From: Burkholderia aenigmatica
GTDB lineage: Bacteria > Pseudomonadota > Gammaproteobacteria > Burkholderiales > Burkholderiaceae
Reading direction: 5' to 3'
Assembly (NCBI RefSeq): GCF_902499175.1
Contig: NZ_CABVQC010000021.1
Coordinates: 48,686 to 112,685, forward strand
Length of the DNA stretch: 64,000 nt
The notes under the pieces: generated by a model
Database searches by the model: none
Seen by the model: the letters and a program-made list of their open reading frames with translations, nothing else
What the model was told of the DNA's origin: nothing
Shown: piece after piece, positions 47,803 through 56,884 of the stretch
Position numbering within the stretch: the stretch's first letter is position 1
Layout: each line of letters opens with the position of its first letter
Made by a program: the position numbers and the translations under genes

Positions 47803-48237
47803 CTACCTGCTCTCCAGCGCCGGCGCCGGCGCCGGCGCAGCCGGAGCCGACGCGTTCTCTTCGGGCCAGATTTCACCGCGGCACCAGTCGATCCTGCAGC
47901 ACCGAAGATCACCCATCATTTTCTCGATCATCGCGCCGTAGAACTGCTCGACCGAATAGCGCGACTCGAGAGAGGACGGACCCATGAAGTCGATGGCGTG
48001 GTGACCCGTGATCGGCGCGAGGAGCAAATCTTCGGCCGCGTTGTGCCTGCCGGGCAACTCGAAGCGCGGTTCCATCAGCGCTTGCGTGTACGCGGTCAGA
48101 AGGACCTTCAGCACGTCGACGTAGCGCATCTCGGGGTGATAGACCGCACCGAGCACGTTGTCGCGAATCCCCTGCCACGTCGGGTCGCAGTTCTCGCGCT
48201 TGATGTAGCGGAACAGCGCCTTCAGCGTCTCGTTCAT
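47803..48237 (-). CDS. Hypothetical protein, 144 aa
   Basis: The ATG overlaps the stop of the 93-aa membrane protein gene by 4 bp. The sequence is helical with HHAIDFMGPSSLESRYSVEQ and a CCRIDWCRGEIWPEE cysteine cluster, then an Ala/Pro-rich tail. No family recognised. Confidence 0.55.
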   Translation of the reverse strand: MNETLKALFRYIKRENCDPTWQGIRDNVLGAVYHPEMRYVDVLKVLLTAYTQALMEPRFELPGRHNAAEDLLLAPITGHHAIDFMGPSSLESRYSVEQFYGAMIEKMMGDLRCCRIDWCRGEIWPEENASAPAAPAPAPALESR

Positions 48238-48515
48238 CGGGTTCCCCGCGCCGGCACGAATTTCGCAGCGAGCTTCTTAAGTACCCCCCAGAAGCCCTTG
48301 AGATCGTCGGTCGCGGAAGATGATGAGACCGGCCCGCAAAAAGCCCATTCCAAAGCGGTCAGAATCAGCGTGCCCAGTTTCACGATCGTCCAGAAGTTAT
48401 CGGACTGGAGGATGAGCACGAACTGGCGCAGCAGGTCCTTGTCCGGATTAACGGATTGCAACCCGAGCAGGAACGCAATCCCGACGGTGTAGAAAAAATT
48501 CTTGATGATGGGCAT
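48234..48515 (-). CDS. Small integral membrane protein, 93 aa
   Basis: GGAGTCACC precedes the ATG. Two hydrophobic segments (FFYTVGIAFLLGLQ and FWTIVKLGTLILTALEWAF) flank a charged loop; the C-terminus is basic. The layout resembles holin or anchor proteins of phages, but this is not specific. Coupled to the next gene. Confidence 0.6.
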   Translation of the reverse strand: MPIIKNFFYTVGIAFLLGLQSVNPDKDLLRQFVLILQSDNFWTIVKLGTLILTALEWAFCGPVSSSSATDDLKGFWGVLKKLAAKFVPARGTR

Positions 48516-48555
48516 GGTGACTCCGCTTTGATGAAAATACAGTTGGCTACCCGGT

Positions 48556-49002
48556 TCAGGCGCGCACGCCCGTAACGTTGATCCGGCCGGAGATCCGCCC
48601 GACCTTGTACTGCGCGACTATCGACGAGCCGCACACTACCTTTTCATAAAACGATCCAGTCACGTCGACCGAATCGCTGCCGATTCCGATATCGACGTCG
48701 AGCGTCCATCTGTCCGGATGGAAAATCGGCGTCGGCATTGAGGTCTTGGTCGCCGCGTTGTAGACGTAGATGTACTCGGTGTAGGCCGGCCGGAAGGCTT
48801 TATCCCTGACGGTCCCTTCCCTGCTGGCCACTGGCATGCCAAAGAAATCGAGCAGATGGTAGATGCCAGCCGCGCCGAGGCAGACCAGGATCACGACAAG
48901 CGCCAGCATCAAGAGAAAAAGGATGCTGCCGATGATAGTGCCGACCGGCCAGTCAATCAGGGCGTCACCAAAAGTGCTGATGATGTCTCTCACGAATCGC
49001 AC
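48556..49002 (-). CDS. Membrane protein, 148 aa (GTG start)
   Basis: The GTG at 49002 has GAGGAAC ~7 nt upstream, right after the previous stop; the longer frame is shadow. The N-terminal membrane region (~20-55: VGTIIGSILFLLMLALVVIL) may be a hairpin. The outer part is beta-rich (RWTLDVDIGIGSDSVDVTGS, YKVGRISGRINVTGV). No family recognised. Confidence 0.55.
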   Translation of the reverse strand: MRFVRDIISTFGDALIDWPVGTIIGSILFLLMLALVVILVCLGAAGIYHLLDFFGMPVASREGTVRDKAFRPAYTEYIYVYNAATKTSMPTPIFHPDRWTLDVDIGIGSDSVDVTGSFYEKVVCGSSIVAQYKVGRISGRINVTGVRA

Positions 49003-49016
49003 CCGATCGTTCCTCG

Positions 49017-49325
49017 TTAGGTCGCCACGAAGTGCGGAGGCTCGATAAATTCGACATGCCGAAGCTCGCAGAGGCCAATAAAATCGGCCTTGCCGAACGC
49101 GTGGATGTACGAGATCCCTCGGGCGCACACCATGAACACTTCCTCTCCCCGATGCAGGGTGTATTGCGTGCGCGCGATGTCCCGAACGGTCCCGACACCA
49201 GGCATGTCGTAATCGACGATACAGATGATGCTGGCCTTGCTGGCTACCCCGGCGAGTCGCTCGTAATCTCTCGAGCCGGCATACCCGGCAAGCACAAATT
49301 CTGGCGGCTGTTGTTCAGTGAGCAT
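49017..49325 (-). CDS. Hypothetical protein, 102 aa
   Basis: AAGGAAACC precedes the ATG. It is alpha/beta (ASIICIVDYDMPGVGTVRDI, EEVFMVCARGISYIHAFGKA) and compact. Not recognised. 14 bp before the GTG membrane protein gene. Confidence 0.55.
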   Translation of the reverse strand: MLTEQQPPEFVLAGYAGSRDYERLAGVASKASIICIVDYDMPGVGTVRDIARTQYTLHRGEEVFMVCARGISYIHAFGKADFIGLCELRHVEFIEPPHFVAT

Positions 49326-49340
49326 CGAAGGTTTCCTTGG

Positions 49341-49499
49341 TCAGCCGCGGCTGCGATCCCGTCTGAATTCGCGCGGATTGTAGACAGCACGCTTCCAGTC
49401 CTGCTCGGCACGCGCACGCGCCTTTCGTCTTTTCCAGATAACGCACCCAGCGATAACGCAGAGAATGGCTGCGACCAGCGCGGCCGAAAATGAAGTCAT
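49341..49499 (-). CDS. Small membrane protein, 52 aa
   Basis: GAAGAG precedes the ATG at 49499. One N-terminal membrane helix (SFSAALVAAILCVIAGCVIW), then a strongly basic tail (KRRKARARAEQDWKRAVYNP). Position between two packed genes supports it. Confidence 0.55.
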   Translation of the reverse strand: MTSFSAALVAAILCVIAGCVIWKRRKARARAEQDWKRAVYNPREFRRDRSRG

Positions 49500-49521
49500 C
49501 GTCTCTTCACCTGTGTCCTTG

Positions 49522-50181
49522 TCAGCGCACGTCTTCGACGTATCTCGGCGCAGACTCCGCTGGCTGGTACCTCCATGCCTCGACAACCGCAGACAATCGC
49601 TCTATCGCCAGATCCTTATTCCGATCGCACATGAGTTCGTAGATCGCGAGCATCTTCCCCAACCAATTGGCGTGTCCATGATTGCCACACGGTTGCGGGA
49701 CAACCCTTGTCAGTTGGTCAGCCCGCTCACGAGACAACGTGTGCAGGCTCCATGCAAACTCGAGCATCTGCCCCAAGGACATCGTGTCGCGGTTGGAAAT
49801 TTCGCCGCCCAGAGCTTTGACTTGACGGATTTCGTAGTCATACAGCGGAACCTCGTAGGCGCCGGCCCGGTCGGCCACCTGCCTTCGAAGTCTGGAGGCA
49901 ATCGTGTCCAGCACGTGACCATCGTGGGTGTGGTGATAGTTCCGGTCGATGTCAGCGCGGATGGCCTCAAGGCTCGTTGAAACTGCCCCGGCGAGCGTGC
50001 AGTAGTCGGACATCAACTGCTTCAACTCCCCGACAACGCGTTCCGCCGCCTCGCGTTCTCTAAGCAGGCAGTTGGCCATAGACCGCTTGTCCGACCGGTA
50101 CATTCGAACCGTAGCCACCAATGCAAGGCATAGCAGTGCAGTGGCGGCGATCGAAATCCAAAGGCAGTACGTCATTTTCAT
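49522..50181 (-). CDS. Membrane-anchored helical protein, 219 aa
   Basis: One N-terminal membrane helix (~4-26, YCLWISIAATALLCLALVAT), then a long helical region with heptad-like stretches (REREAAERVVGELKQLMSDY). Ends with a Trp/Pro tail. Anchored in the inner membrane with a periplasmic or cytoplasmic coiled-coil part. No family recognised. Confidence 0.6.
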   Translation of the reverse strand: MKMTYCLWISIAATALLCLALVATVRMYRSDKRSMANCLLREREAAERVVGELKQLMSDYCTLAGAVSTSLEAIRADIDRNYHHTHDGHVLDTIASRLRRQVADRAGAYEVPLYDYEIRQVKALGGEISNRDTMSLGQMLEFAWSLHTLSRERADQLTRVVPQPCGNHGHANWLGKMLAIYELMCDRNKDLAIERLSAVVEAWRYQPAESAPRYVEDVR

Positions 50182-50192
50182 TGACCCCTGTG

Positions 50193-50906
50193 TCAGCCTG
50201 CAGAACCCACGACGTGCGGCGCCATCGCATCTCGCAGCCCTTCGCGATGCAGCGATGCGTCGCTCATCAGCGCGTCGTAGCCCGGAAGCCCTTCCGCATC
50301 GGAATACAGATCGACCGTGGTACTGAAGGGATGGGCTGCGCAGTGCCGGAAGCCGTAGAAGGCCACCATGACCGACGCGATGCCGAGGTTCGAGATCAGG
50401 ACCGAGCTGCCGAACCAGTCCCAGGCCTTGAACCAGAGGTACAGCGCAACTTGCTTGCCATCGACGTCGCCAGTCGGATGCTCGACATAGACATCCTGAT
50501 TGCCGATGTCGTAGTGATGGGTGATCCGGTAGATCTTGGCACCTTCGGCCTTCAGATCGCCCTCGACCTCCGCGGCCATCGCGTCGAAATGCTCGTGCTC
50601 CTCGCTCGACATCGCATCGCCGACCGCGCCGCCGCGATCGTGCAGTGCGTCCGCCTTCCCGTCGTTGTAGGCCATCAGCAGCATGCTCTCCAGTAACCCG
50701 AAATTGCGAAGAGTCCTGGGATCGTCCACCGACAACCGGGCGCTCACGGTGAATGTGTCCGCACCGATGATGGCGAAGGCCTTTTCCGCCAGGCCCAGCG
50801 TCAGCTCGCTGTGATCCGGCATCGCGGACTTGTCCGGAGCAACGCCCTCAGCTACGACCGCCCCGTCGATCTGCGCGGGTGCATCGAAAGCCCTCTCCAA
50901 CATCAT
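50193..50906 (-). CDS. Hypothetical protein, 237 aa
   Basis: GGAGAAGG precedes the paired ATGs. It is an acidic soluble protein with the central stretch RITHHYDIGNQDVYVEHPTG and a hydrophobic strand-rich region (GSSVLISNLGIASVMVAFYG). Not recognised. Seven base pairs from the 80-aa gene. Confidence 0.55.
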   Translation of the reverse strand: MMLERAFDAPAQIDGAVVAEGVAPDKSAMPDHSELTLGLAEKAFAIIGADTFTVSARLSVDDPRTLRNFGLLESMLLMAYNDGKADALHDRGGAVGDAMSSEEHEHFDAMAAEVEGDLKAEGAKIYRITHHYDIGNQDVYVEHPTGDVDGKQVALYLWFKAWDWFGSSVLISNLGIASVMVAFYGFRHCAAHPFSTTVDLYSDAEGLPGYDALMSDASLHREGLRDAMAPHVVGSAG

Positions 50907-50913
50907 CCTTCTC

Positions 50914-51156
50914 CTATTCCAGCCCGGAAATCCCGGGCGATTTGATGCCGTCCTCGTAGAACGCCCGCGCGGCTCCCGAGTAGTAGTCGATCTTGCCGCA
51001 CAGCCTGCATTTCACGCGGTGCAGGTCGATATCGTCCATGGTTGAGAGCTCAACGTGTTCGACGTCGACGACCTCGTTACCGTCCGGTTCGATCGACCGG
51101 TTCTCGACGGGCCGCTGCTCGGTGTGCGGGCACGTGTCCTGGTCTCGCGTCAACAT
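50914..51156 (-). CDS. Small zinc-ribbon-like protein, 80 aa
   Basis: The ATG at 51156 lies 7 bp inside the end of the upstream gene, with GGGAGAGAGCAGG before it. Two cysteine sites (TCPHTE and KCRLCGKIDYY) suggest a zinc knuckle. No family recognised. Confidence 0.55.
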   Translation of the reverse strand: MLTRDQDTCPHTEQRPVENRSIEPDGNEVVDVEHVELSTMDDIDLHRVKCRLCGKIDYYSGAARAFYEDGIKSPGISGLE

Positions 51157-51794
51157 CCTGCTCTCTCCCATCGGGCCGATCGTGTCTGCCCAACCAGCTC
51201 CTGCATCAGCGCATAGGTCTTCGGCGCCTGCTTGCCCGCTGCCGTCTCCTCGGCAAAGCGCGCCGCCAGCTCGTCCCATCTGGAAACGAGTCGCGACCAT
51301 TCGGGGGAAACCTCGGCCATCTTCTGCAACTGGTCCTGCGCGCCGGTCGCCTCGAGGAACAACAGGCAGCGCCGCAGATCGTCCGGATCGTGGGGGTACT
51401 CAGTTCCGGCGTCCACCGGCACGCCGTAGATGGCCTTGCACATCGCGTTCGACGACTTGCCGCGCTCGCCCTTGCGCAGCCACATGGCGACAGCAATCAG
51501 ACCGAGGTTCGTCGCGGCGAGGTAGTCAGCGTGGCGCTTCGCCGAAACCGGGAGATCGACCTGACGCAGCTCGTCGAGCGCGGTCGGCTCGCCGATGACG
51601 AACGTCGCGCCGATGAGGTCTGCAATATCCGTCGCCATCAGCGCCTTCTTGCTGAAACCGTGGGTCAGCATCGCGAATGAGGACAGCGGCACGGACCCAT
51701 AGACGATCCGGCACCCGCAGATCGTCTTGATCGTGAATCCTTCATCGCCGACCCCATCGATCCCGCCCAACTGCATCCTGAATTCATCGCTCAT
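51150..51794 (-). CDS. Hypothetical protein, 214 aa
   Basis: Not recognised. The mixed alpha/beta N-terminal half includes GFTIKTICGCRIVYGSVPLS. The C-terminal half is helical (DLRRCLLFLEATGAQDQLQK, RLVSRWDELAARFAEETAAG). The end overlaps the zinc-ribbon-like gene. Confidence 0.55.
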   Translation of the reverse strand: MSDEFRMQLGGIDGVGDEGFTIKTICGCRIVYGSVPLSSFAMLTHGFSKKALMATDIADLIGATFVIGEPTALDELRQVDLPVSAKRHADYLAATNLGLIAVAMWLRKGERGKSSNAMCKAIYGVPVDAGTEYPHDPDDLRRCLLFLEATGAQDQLQKMAEVSPEWSRLVSRWDELAARFAEETAAGKQAPKTYALMQELVGQTRSARWERAGC

Positions 51795-51886
51795 CTCGGC
51801 ACCCCTGCTGTCCTCTGTCCATCGGTCAGGCCCGGCAAAGCTTCACCGTACCGGAACGTCGCTGCGTTTCAAGGCTCCGGCGGCCC

Positions 51887-52468
51887 TCACTCCCTGCTCC
51901 GGTACCGAACGCGCCGCCACGGCCGGCCGCGTGCGATATCGGACAGGAGTACGTCGAGATCCTCTACCGACAGGTCGTCGAGCGTCCCGAAAAGCGCGGC
52001 GTCCCTGTACGGGTTGCCGTAGGTCACGCTGTTCACGTTCGGAGTCAGGAAATGCCACCGGATAAGAACTCGATCTCCGCGTTTCAGGCTCCAGAGAATC
52101 TGTTCCGGAAACGGCAGACCAAGGGCATACCAGTCCTTCTCGTCGATCAGCTTCTCGATATCGGGGCGGCGGATCTGTTCGCCGGCCGCGCGGCGCTCCT
52201 CTTCACACTTCTTGACGCCATCATTCCATGCGTCCTCAAGCTCTTCGGCATCGCGCAGCAGGGTCGGGATGGGCTCTCGAGCGTACAGGTAGCCTGCGCG
52301 TGCGGCGAGCCGGTTTGCTTCGGCCAGGTGGTGCTTGAACGCCGGCGAGCCGATCTCGCCCGCGACTACGCGCAGTCGCATCAGCGCGTACTCGCACCGC
52401 GCGTTCAGCGCCAGCGAGAACAAGCTCTCGTCCCCTTTCCGCTCGGGATTTTCCAGTGGCCGGGGCAT
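51887..52468 (-). CDS. Hypothetical protein, 193 aa
   Basis: GGAGAGGAC precedes the ATG. Helical N-terminal half (ALNARCEYALMRLRVVAGEI, LAEANRLAARAGYLYAREPI), then a mixed domain with ILWSLKRGDRVLIRWHFLTP. Not recognised. Confidence 0.55.
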   Translation of the reverse strand: MPRPLENPERKGDESLFSLALNARCEYALMRLRVVAGEIGSPAFKHHLAEANRLAARAGYLYAREPIPTLLRDAEELEDAWNDGVKKCEEERRAAGEQIRRPDIEKLIDEKDWYALGLPFPEQILWSLKRGDRVLIRWHFLTPNVNSVTYGNPYRDAALFGTLDDLSVEDLDVLLSDIARGRPWRRVRYRSRE

Positions 52469-52498
52469 GTCCTCTCCGGAGCGCGCGGCAGGCCGCGC

Positions 52499-52870
52499 TT
52501 ACAGATCGACGCCAGTGTTTCCGTTGACCGCCTGGACAATCAGCCGAGCGAGAAGCAGCGCATCCGTTACGTCGGTGACGCCCACGTCCATGCTGACCGT
52601 GCCGAGCTCGGCACTCGGGAGCGACGGTGCTTCCGCGATATGGAACGTCACGGCGAAAACGTTGTTCTCGCCGTCCGACCAGTCGAATCCGAGCAGTTCG
52701 CAACTGCCGTACCGATACGGCATCATCGAGACTTTCCGTGGCCCGGAAGGCAAGCTGGCTTCGATTGCCTTGCGGATGTCCTCGACAAAACGCTTCGCCT
52801 CGGAACTAGGGACCGGATTGTTATCCGGGCCCGCTTCGATCAGAACCTCGCTCTGGACTTCCATGTTCAT
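52499..52870 (-). CDS. Hypothetical protein, 123 aa
   Basis: The ATG at 52870 (MNMEVQSEVLIEAGPDN) is chosen. The sequence is beta-rich (RYGSCELLGFDWSDGENNVF, LGTVSMDVGVTDVTDALLLA). No family recognised. The 33-bp element at 52929-52961 lies ~60 bp upstream. Confidence 0.55.
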   Translation of the reverse strand: MNMEVQSEVLIEAGPDNNPVPSSEAKRFVEDIRKAIEASLPSGPRKVSMMPYRYGSCELLGFDWSDGENNVFAVTFHIAEAPSLPSAELGTVSMDVGVTDVTDALLLARLIVQAVNGNTGVDL

Positions 52871-53212
52871 CCCCGCTTCGCGCGTTATGCGCCAAGATGG
52901 CAGGGTATGGAGAGCGCGACTGAACAGCAATCCCGAATGAGCGTCCATTCGGGCATGTTTCGCTCAATTGCCGAGATTGTCGCGTCCGTCATGTGCCCGT
53001 TGTTATGTCGGGGTCAAAGCAAGGTGCTGAGCTTGCTGTGGCAGGCAATTTCAGGTACAAAACCGGCAAGGGAGCTCCGACCCCGGCCGCCCACACTGGC
53101 AAATCTCCGTTGAGTAATCGGCTGACTAAGAGCAGACCGTAGTGCACTCGACAGTTCTTTTTTGCAACCCGGTTAAGTGGGCTCGCTGGATTGAGACGAA
53201 AAAGGAACTCTC
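52871..53212. other. Divergent spacer, 342 bp
   Basis: No gene seen. It contains the 33-bp conserved element (52929-52961), which forms the stem CCGAATG/CATTCGG, and presumably promoters for the gene on each side. No clear sigma70 hexamers. Confidence 0.5.
52929..52961 (-). repeat. Conserved 33-bp element, copy 2
   Basis: Near-copy of 31872-31904. Here the inverted repeat is perfect: CCGAATG-AGCGTC-CATTCGG. Confidence 0.55.
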
Positions 53213-54310
53213 ATGCGCATGCACTTTCGCACGCTGACGCGTCCCAAGCATCTCGCGGAACGCCTTTCAGTCGTATTCCCCGCCTTGTCGCACATGCAGA
53301 CACAGGAGTGGGCCTCGCAAATGCTCGGATACCGTAACTGGCACGAACTATCCAAATCCGTGGGTCCCACTGTCGAAGAGACACCTGACCACATCGTCTC
53401 TGTCGAATCGATGACGTCAGGTAACTGGTCTGAGGAAGACCGCGCCTTCTTCAAGCGCGGGTTGGATCAACGCGAAGTACTCGAGCGTCTCATCGGCGAG
53501 CCGATGCCCGGTATGGATACTCTGTTTCTCCATGTGGACCCTAACTATCCTGACGTGCGTTTCAAGAAGTTAGGGAAGACGGGAAAGGGAAGTCCTTGCT
53601 TCAGAGGCTTTGAGTATGACCTCTTCCAGTTTGAGGGGGAGACCCCTGGCGCCGGCGGCGGTTGCTGCCACGACGGTAGCATGATGGGTGATAGCATCGA
53701 CATCTATCTGGGGTTGCCACTCGGTGTCGACGAGGACGAACTGATTTCCCGGCTTACCCAGCGAATGCGCACAGCCAAGGTTCCATTCCGCAGCTACGAC
53801 GCTGACCTGCAGAACGCTTTGCGCGGAAGCCATTTCGGAATCACGCAATTCGAAATTGAGCCCTACGATGATTACGAGCCCGACAAGGAGATTTTCCTAG
53901 CGTCTCAGACAAGATCGTATCGATTCTTTCTGCTGGAAAACGAGTCGCCTATGGGAGCTGCGGTCCTCAAGATTTGGGCAATGGCTTCGTCTGACTCAAA
54001 CGAAATCTGCGTCGAAGTTACTGTCGACGAAGCCTGGACCGCGTTCGAAACTCAGGAGGTTTTTGACGCTCTCGTCATGTCGCTGGCTGGCACCGTGTGC
54101 GAACCCCTTCGAAGGTTGATGTGGTTTCGCGTTGGCAACCCCGGTGTGAGTATCGAAGTCTTCTTCCTTTCTGACAGCGAGAGCCAATTGACGTGGGCGT
54201 TGGCGAGTGAGCTAGAAAATCTCGTCCCTGAGTCTCTGCTAGCCGACGGAGCCGAAATGTCAGAAGCTGGGTTGGCGGCCCTGAAGTTCAGCGGCACGAT
54301 CGCACTTTGA
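53213..54310 (+). CDS. Protein with N-terminal glyoxalase-related domain, 365 aa
   Basis: AAGGAACTC precedes the ATG. Residues 1-50 (MRMHFRTLTRPKHLAERL, then EWASQMLGYRNWHELSK) match the product of 36790-37836 closely, ending in the shared GYRNWHEL motif of the PF20066 domain. The rest (~315 aa) is uncharacterised, with a Gly/Cys turn GAGGGCCHDGSMM. The domain's name does not imply glyoxalase activity. Confidence 0.7.
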   Translation: MRMHFRTLTRPKHLAERLSVVFPALSHMQTQEWASQMLGYRNWHELSKSVGPTVEETPDHIVSVESMTSGNWSEEDRAFFKRGLDQREVLERLIGEPMPGMDTLFLHVDPNYPDVRFKKLGKTGKGSPCFRGFEYDLFQFEGETPGAGGGCCHDGSMMGDSIDIYLGLPLGVDEDELISRLTQRMRTAKVPFRSYDADLQNALRGSHFGITQFEIEPYDDYEPDKEIFLASQTRSYRFFLLENESPMGAAVLKIWAMASSDSNEICVEVTVDEAWTAFETQEVFDALVMSLAGTVCEPLRRLMWFRVGNPGVSIEVFFLSDSESQLTWALASELENLVPESLLADGAEMSEAGLAALKFSGTIAL

Positions 54311-54822
54311 GAAAATTCACAGATCACTCGGGGACGTTTCGTACGCGTCTCCGGAATCCGGGTGCGATCAGGCCGGCACTTTCGCATCGGCTTACACCGC
54401 AGGAGCGTCGCTGTCAGCGGCAGGTGCCCGCGCGACTCAATTTAGCCTTGTTGCAAGCGCTCATCACGGTGCTTTACTGCAGCATTACGGATCTGCGGAC
54501 ATTGGACACCGACGATCAGGCTGGTTCACCCCAGTCATAAAGCGAGGCAGAATTACAGTCCCATTGAGGTTCGCCGTCGACAGGAGGTTCCGCCTGCGCT
54601 CCACACTGGATAAACGTCCAGCATCCAGTTGATAGCGAACGTGGGGAGTTCCACACAAACGCTTTGCCGCCGTTAGCAACCGACGAACTCGCTGAGATCT
54701 ACGGCCAGAATCCTGGGCCCGTCGTGCGTCTGTTACGGGAATCTCCAGCTTCTCGAGATATTCCGCCGATCGAAGCGATTCCTTTACCATCTCGTTGTTT
54801 TTGAACTGCTCTTTGAAACATC
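54311..54822. other. Intergenic stretch of 512 bp, possible IS remnant
   Basis: No supported gene. On the plus strand ~54529-54615 reads PSHKARQNYSPIEVRRRQEV then a stop. It vaguely resembles the end of an IS3-family transposase (NYSPIE.), but no other part or inverted repeat is seen. It presumably contains the H-NS promoter. Confidence 0.35.
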
Positions 54823-55149
54823 GTGACAACTGAAATCCAGAATCTCCAGGCACAACTGCGCGATCTGAATATACGTCTCGCAGACATCAAGAAGGATGAG
54901 AGGCAGGCCTATTTGGCAACCGTGCGAGAGCATGTTGCGCTATATGGCATCACGGAGGAGGAACTGCTGCGTGCGGCGGGCTTCCGGAAGGCGCGCAAGC
55001 AGCGGGCGCCAGCGCAATACTATGATCCGTCCACGGGAAAGTCGTGGTCCGGCCGTGGCCCACGCCCAAAATGGCTCGAGGGCAAGGCGCTTGACGACTA
55101 CTTGGTCGACCGAGCCGCGAAGCCGTGGTGGCCCGGCGACGGTGCCTAG
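54823..55149 (+). CDS. H-NS-family nucleoid-associated protein, 108 aa
   Basis: GTG start. The helical N-terminal oligomerisation region (~1-60: MTTEIQNLQAQLRDLNIRLA, then DERQAYLATVREHVALYGIT) is followed by the C-terminal DNA-binding domain YYDPSTGKSWSGRGPRPKWL, the 'WSGRGRxPxWL' motif of beta-proteobacterial H-NS proteins. Such plasmid or island copies silence AT-rich horizontally acquired DNA. Confidence 0.9.
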   Translation: MTTEIQNLQAQLRDLNIRLADIKKDERQAYLATVREHVALYGITEEELLRAAGFRKARKQRAPAQYYDPSTGKSWSGRGPRPKWLEGKALDDYLVDRAAKPWWPGDGA

Positions 55150-55286
55150 AACTTAGCGCGGGGATAGCCATCACCATTGACCCGGCAGGATATCAGGCGA
55201 TTCCGAGAATTCAGACGGCATTTCTTCGTCTCGTCGTCCGCACGCACCTGCCGTTTTGGTGCCTGCGGAACGGGCTTGGCCGCCAT
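55146..55286 (-). CDS. Possible small basic protein, 46 aa
   Basis: MAAKPVPQAPKRQVRADDET, then KKCRLNSRNRLISCRVNGDG is Lys/Arg rich with two cysteines and looks more like protein than shadow. It converges with H-NS (4-bp overlap). Ribosome-binding site poor. Confidence 0.4.
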   Translation of the reverse strand: MAAKPVPQAPKRQVRADDETKKCRLNSRNRLISCRVNGDGYPRAKF

Positions 55287-55429
55287 CTCGTCTTTCGTCC
55301 CCTGTCCCTGTCCGTTTTGGATTTTCCAGTGGCTGGAGTCAGTCCTATCCCGAGCGCACGGCGCGAATGTCGCTCTCGTCCGCGTCTCGTCCATTATCAT
55401 CGGGTGAACCCAACAGACCGGAGGTTGCC

Positions 55430-56389
55430 GTGTGCTATTCGGCTCAGATCGAGGCGGATTACCGGAAGTACGTGAGGGAGTTCGGTGCGGACATGGACAT
55501 CGCCGAGTTCACTCGCCTGTTCTTTGAGCGCGTCCAGGGCAGCAAGGCATTGGTGCCGAAAGGTGTCGAGGACGCGTTCGCCCATCCGGCGACGGACGAG
55601 GAGCGCCAGGCAAAGACGTTCATCGACGAATTTCGTGCGCAGCAGGTGACGAAGCTCGAGCAGGCCATCTTCAAGCAGCGCGAGCGGCTGGCCAAGGCAG
55701 AGCGCGTGCTGCAGACCAAGGTGACCAAGGCCGCTACCGAAGACAAGCGCATCGCGACCAACAAGATTGACTGGTCGCTGCGCCAGCTCGAGGACCTTCG
55801 ACGTACCACGCCGAAGGACCGCGATTCACGCATCTTCCCCAGCCACTACGCGCCGGTGATGGTGATGGAGAACGGCCGGCGCGTCATCAAGCCGATGCGG
55901 TATCTCTGCCGCATTGCGGGCAAGCCGGCCAATTACGATGTGCGCTTCCCGGGCACATATAACTCGAGGCTGGACAACCTAGAGGGCTTCTGGAAGCCGC
56001 TCTTTGGCCACACGCACGGCATCGTCATCGTCGACAAGTTCTTCGAGAACGTGAAGCGTCACAATCTCGAACACCGGGAGCTCGCCGAGGGCGAAGAGGA
56101 AGAAAACGTGGTGCTGGAGTTCGCACCGAACCCTCAGCACCGGATGCTTGTGGCCTGCCTGTGGTCGCACTGGGCGAACGGCAAAGATCCTGACCTACTC
56201 TCCTTCGCCGCCATCACCGACGAGCCCCCACCCGAGGTGGCGGCCGCCGGCCACAACCGCTGCATCATCCCGATCAAGCCCGAGAACGTCGACGCCTGGC
56301 TCAACCCTGATCCGGAGAACCTCGCGGCGCAGTACGCAATTCTTGAAGATCGCGACCGACCCTATTATGAGCACCGACTCGCCGCCTGA
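55430..56389 (+). CDS. SRAP-family (HMCES/YedK) SOS-associated protein, 319 aa
   Basis: The GTG at 55430 is chosen because GGAGG lies 5 nt before it and the next codon gives the required catalytic Cys2 (CYSAQIEAD). Other SRAP residues are present: TYNSRLDNLEGFWKPLF (asparagine), VDKFFENVK (glutamate), GHNRCIIPIKPENVDAWLNP (histidine). A charged, helical insertion (~45-120) makes it longer than YedK (~220 aa). The family caps abasic sites in single-stranded DNA by a covalent link. Fits a damage-tolerance cargo with umuDC. Confidence 0.88.
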   Translation: MCYSAQIEADYRKYVREFGADMDIAEFTRLFFERVQGSKALVPKGVEDAFAHPATDEERQAKTFIDEFRAQQVTKLEQAIFKQRERLAKAERVLQTKVTKAATEDKRIATNKIDWSLRQLEDLRRTTPKDRDSRIFPSHYAPVMVMENGRRVIKPMRYLCRIAGKPANYDVRFPGTYNSRLDNLEGFWKPLFGHTHGIVIVDKFFENVKRHNLEHRELAEGEEEENVVLEFAPNPQHRMLVACLWSHWANGKDPDLLSFAAITDEPPPEVAAAGHNRCIIPIKPENVDAWLNPDPENLAAQYAILEDRDRPYYEHRLAA

Positions 56390-56479
56390 CCCCCACCCGG
56401 GCATGGCATTCGATTCGGCCTACGCAGCGCGGGTAGAATCCGCTCAGGTGCGTGTGCGCCTGGCCTTTTCGACGGGACG

Positions 56480-56770
56480 ATGATGACGGTAATAGTTCGG
56501 GAAGTGGTGGACGGCTGGCTGATCGCAATGAACGATGAGGTCGGCAAACGCGCGGCCCCGGGCGCGGTCTTTCGCATGGGGCGCATGTCGACGGATGGAC
56601 GGTATCCAGTCGTTGAAACCCGCCAGCCTGGCTGGAGTTCAGGCGCTCGCTATTTCATGCCGTTCAAGGACGAGGCCGAGGTACGCGAGTTCTTGTTAGG
56701 CCTTGGCTTCACGGAACTGCCTCGCTGGACGCCGGGCACACCGCTACTCTCGCTCGACGGGCCGCGTTGA
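56480..56770 (+). CDS. Hypothetical protein, 96 aa
   Basis: Paired ATGs at 56480/56483. A single small alpha/beta domain (MMTVIVREVVDGWLIAMNDE, RYFMPFKDEAEVREFLLGLG). No family recognised. 90 bp after the SRAP gene. Confidence 0.5.
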   Translation: MMTVIVREVVDGWLIAMNDEVGKRAAPGAVFRMGRMSTDGRYPVVETRQPGWSSGARYFMPFKDEAEVREFLLGLGFTELPRWTPGTPLLSLDGPR

Positions 56771-56884
56771 CCGTCGCTTCAGCGATCGCGCCTGCCATCA
56801 CCGGCACGACACGCTGCAGGTATTCGGGTATTCGACCATCGAGCCCGACCTTTTGGCATCGGCAGCGCTATATCGGAGGGCATC

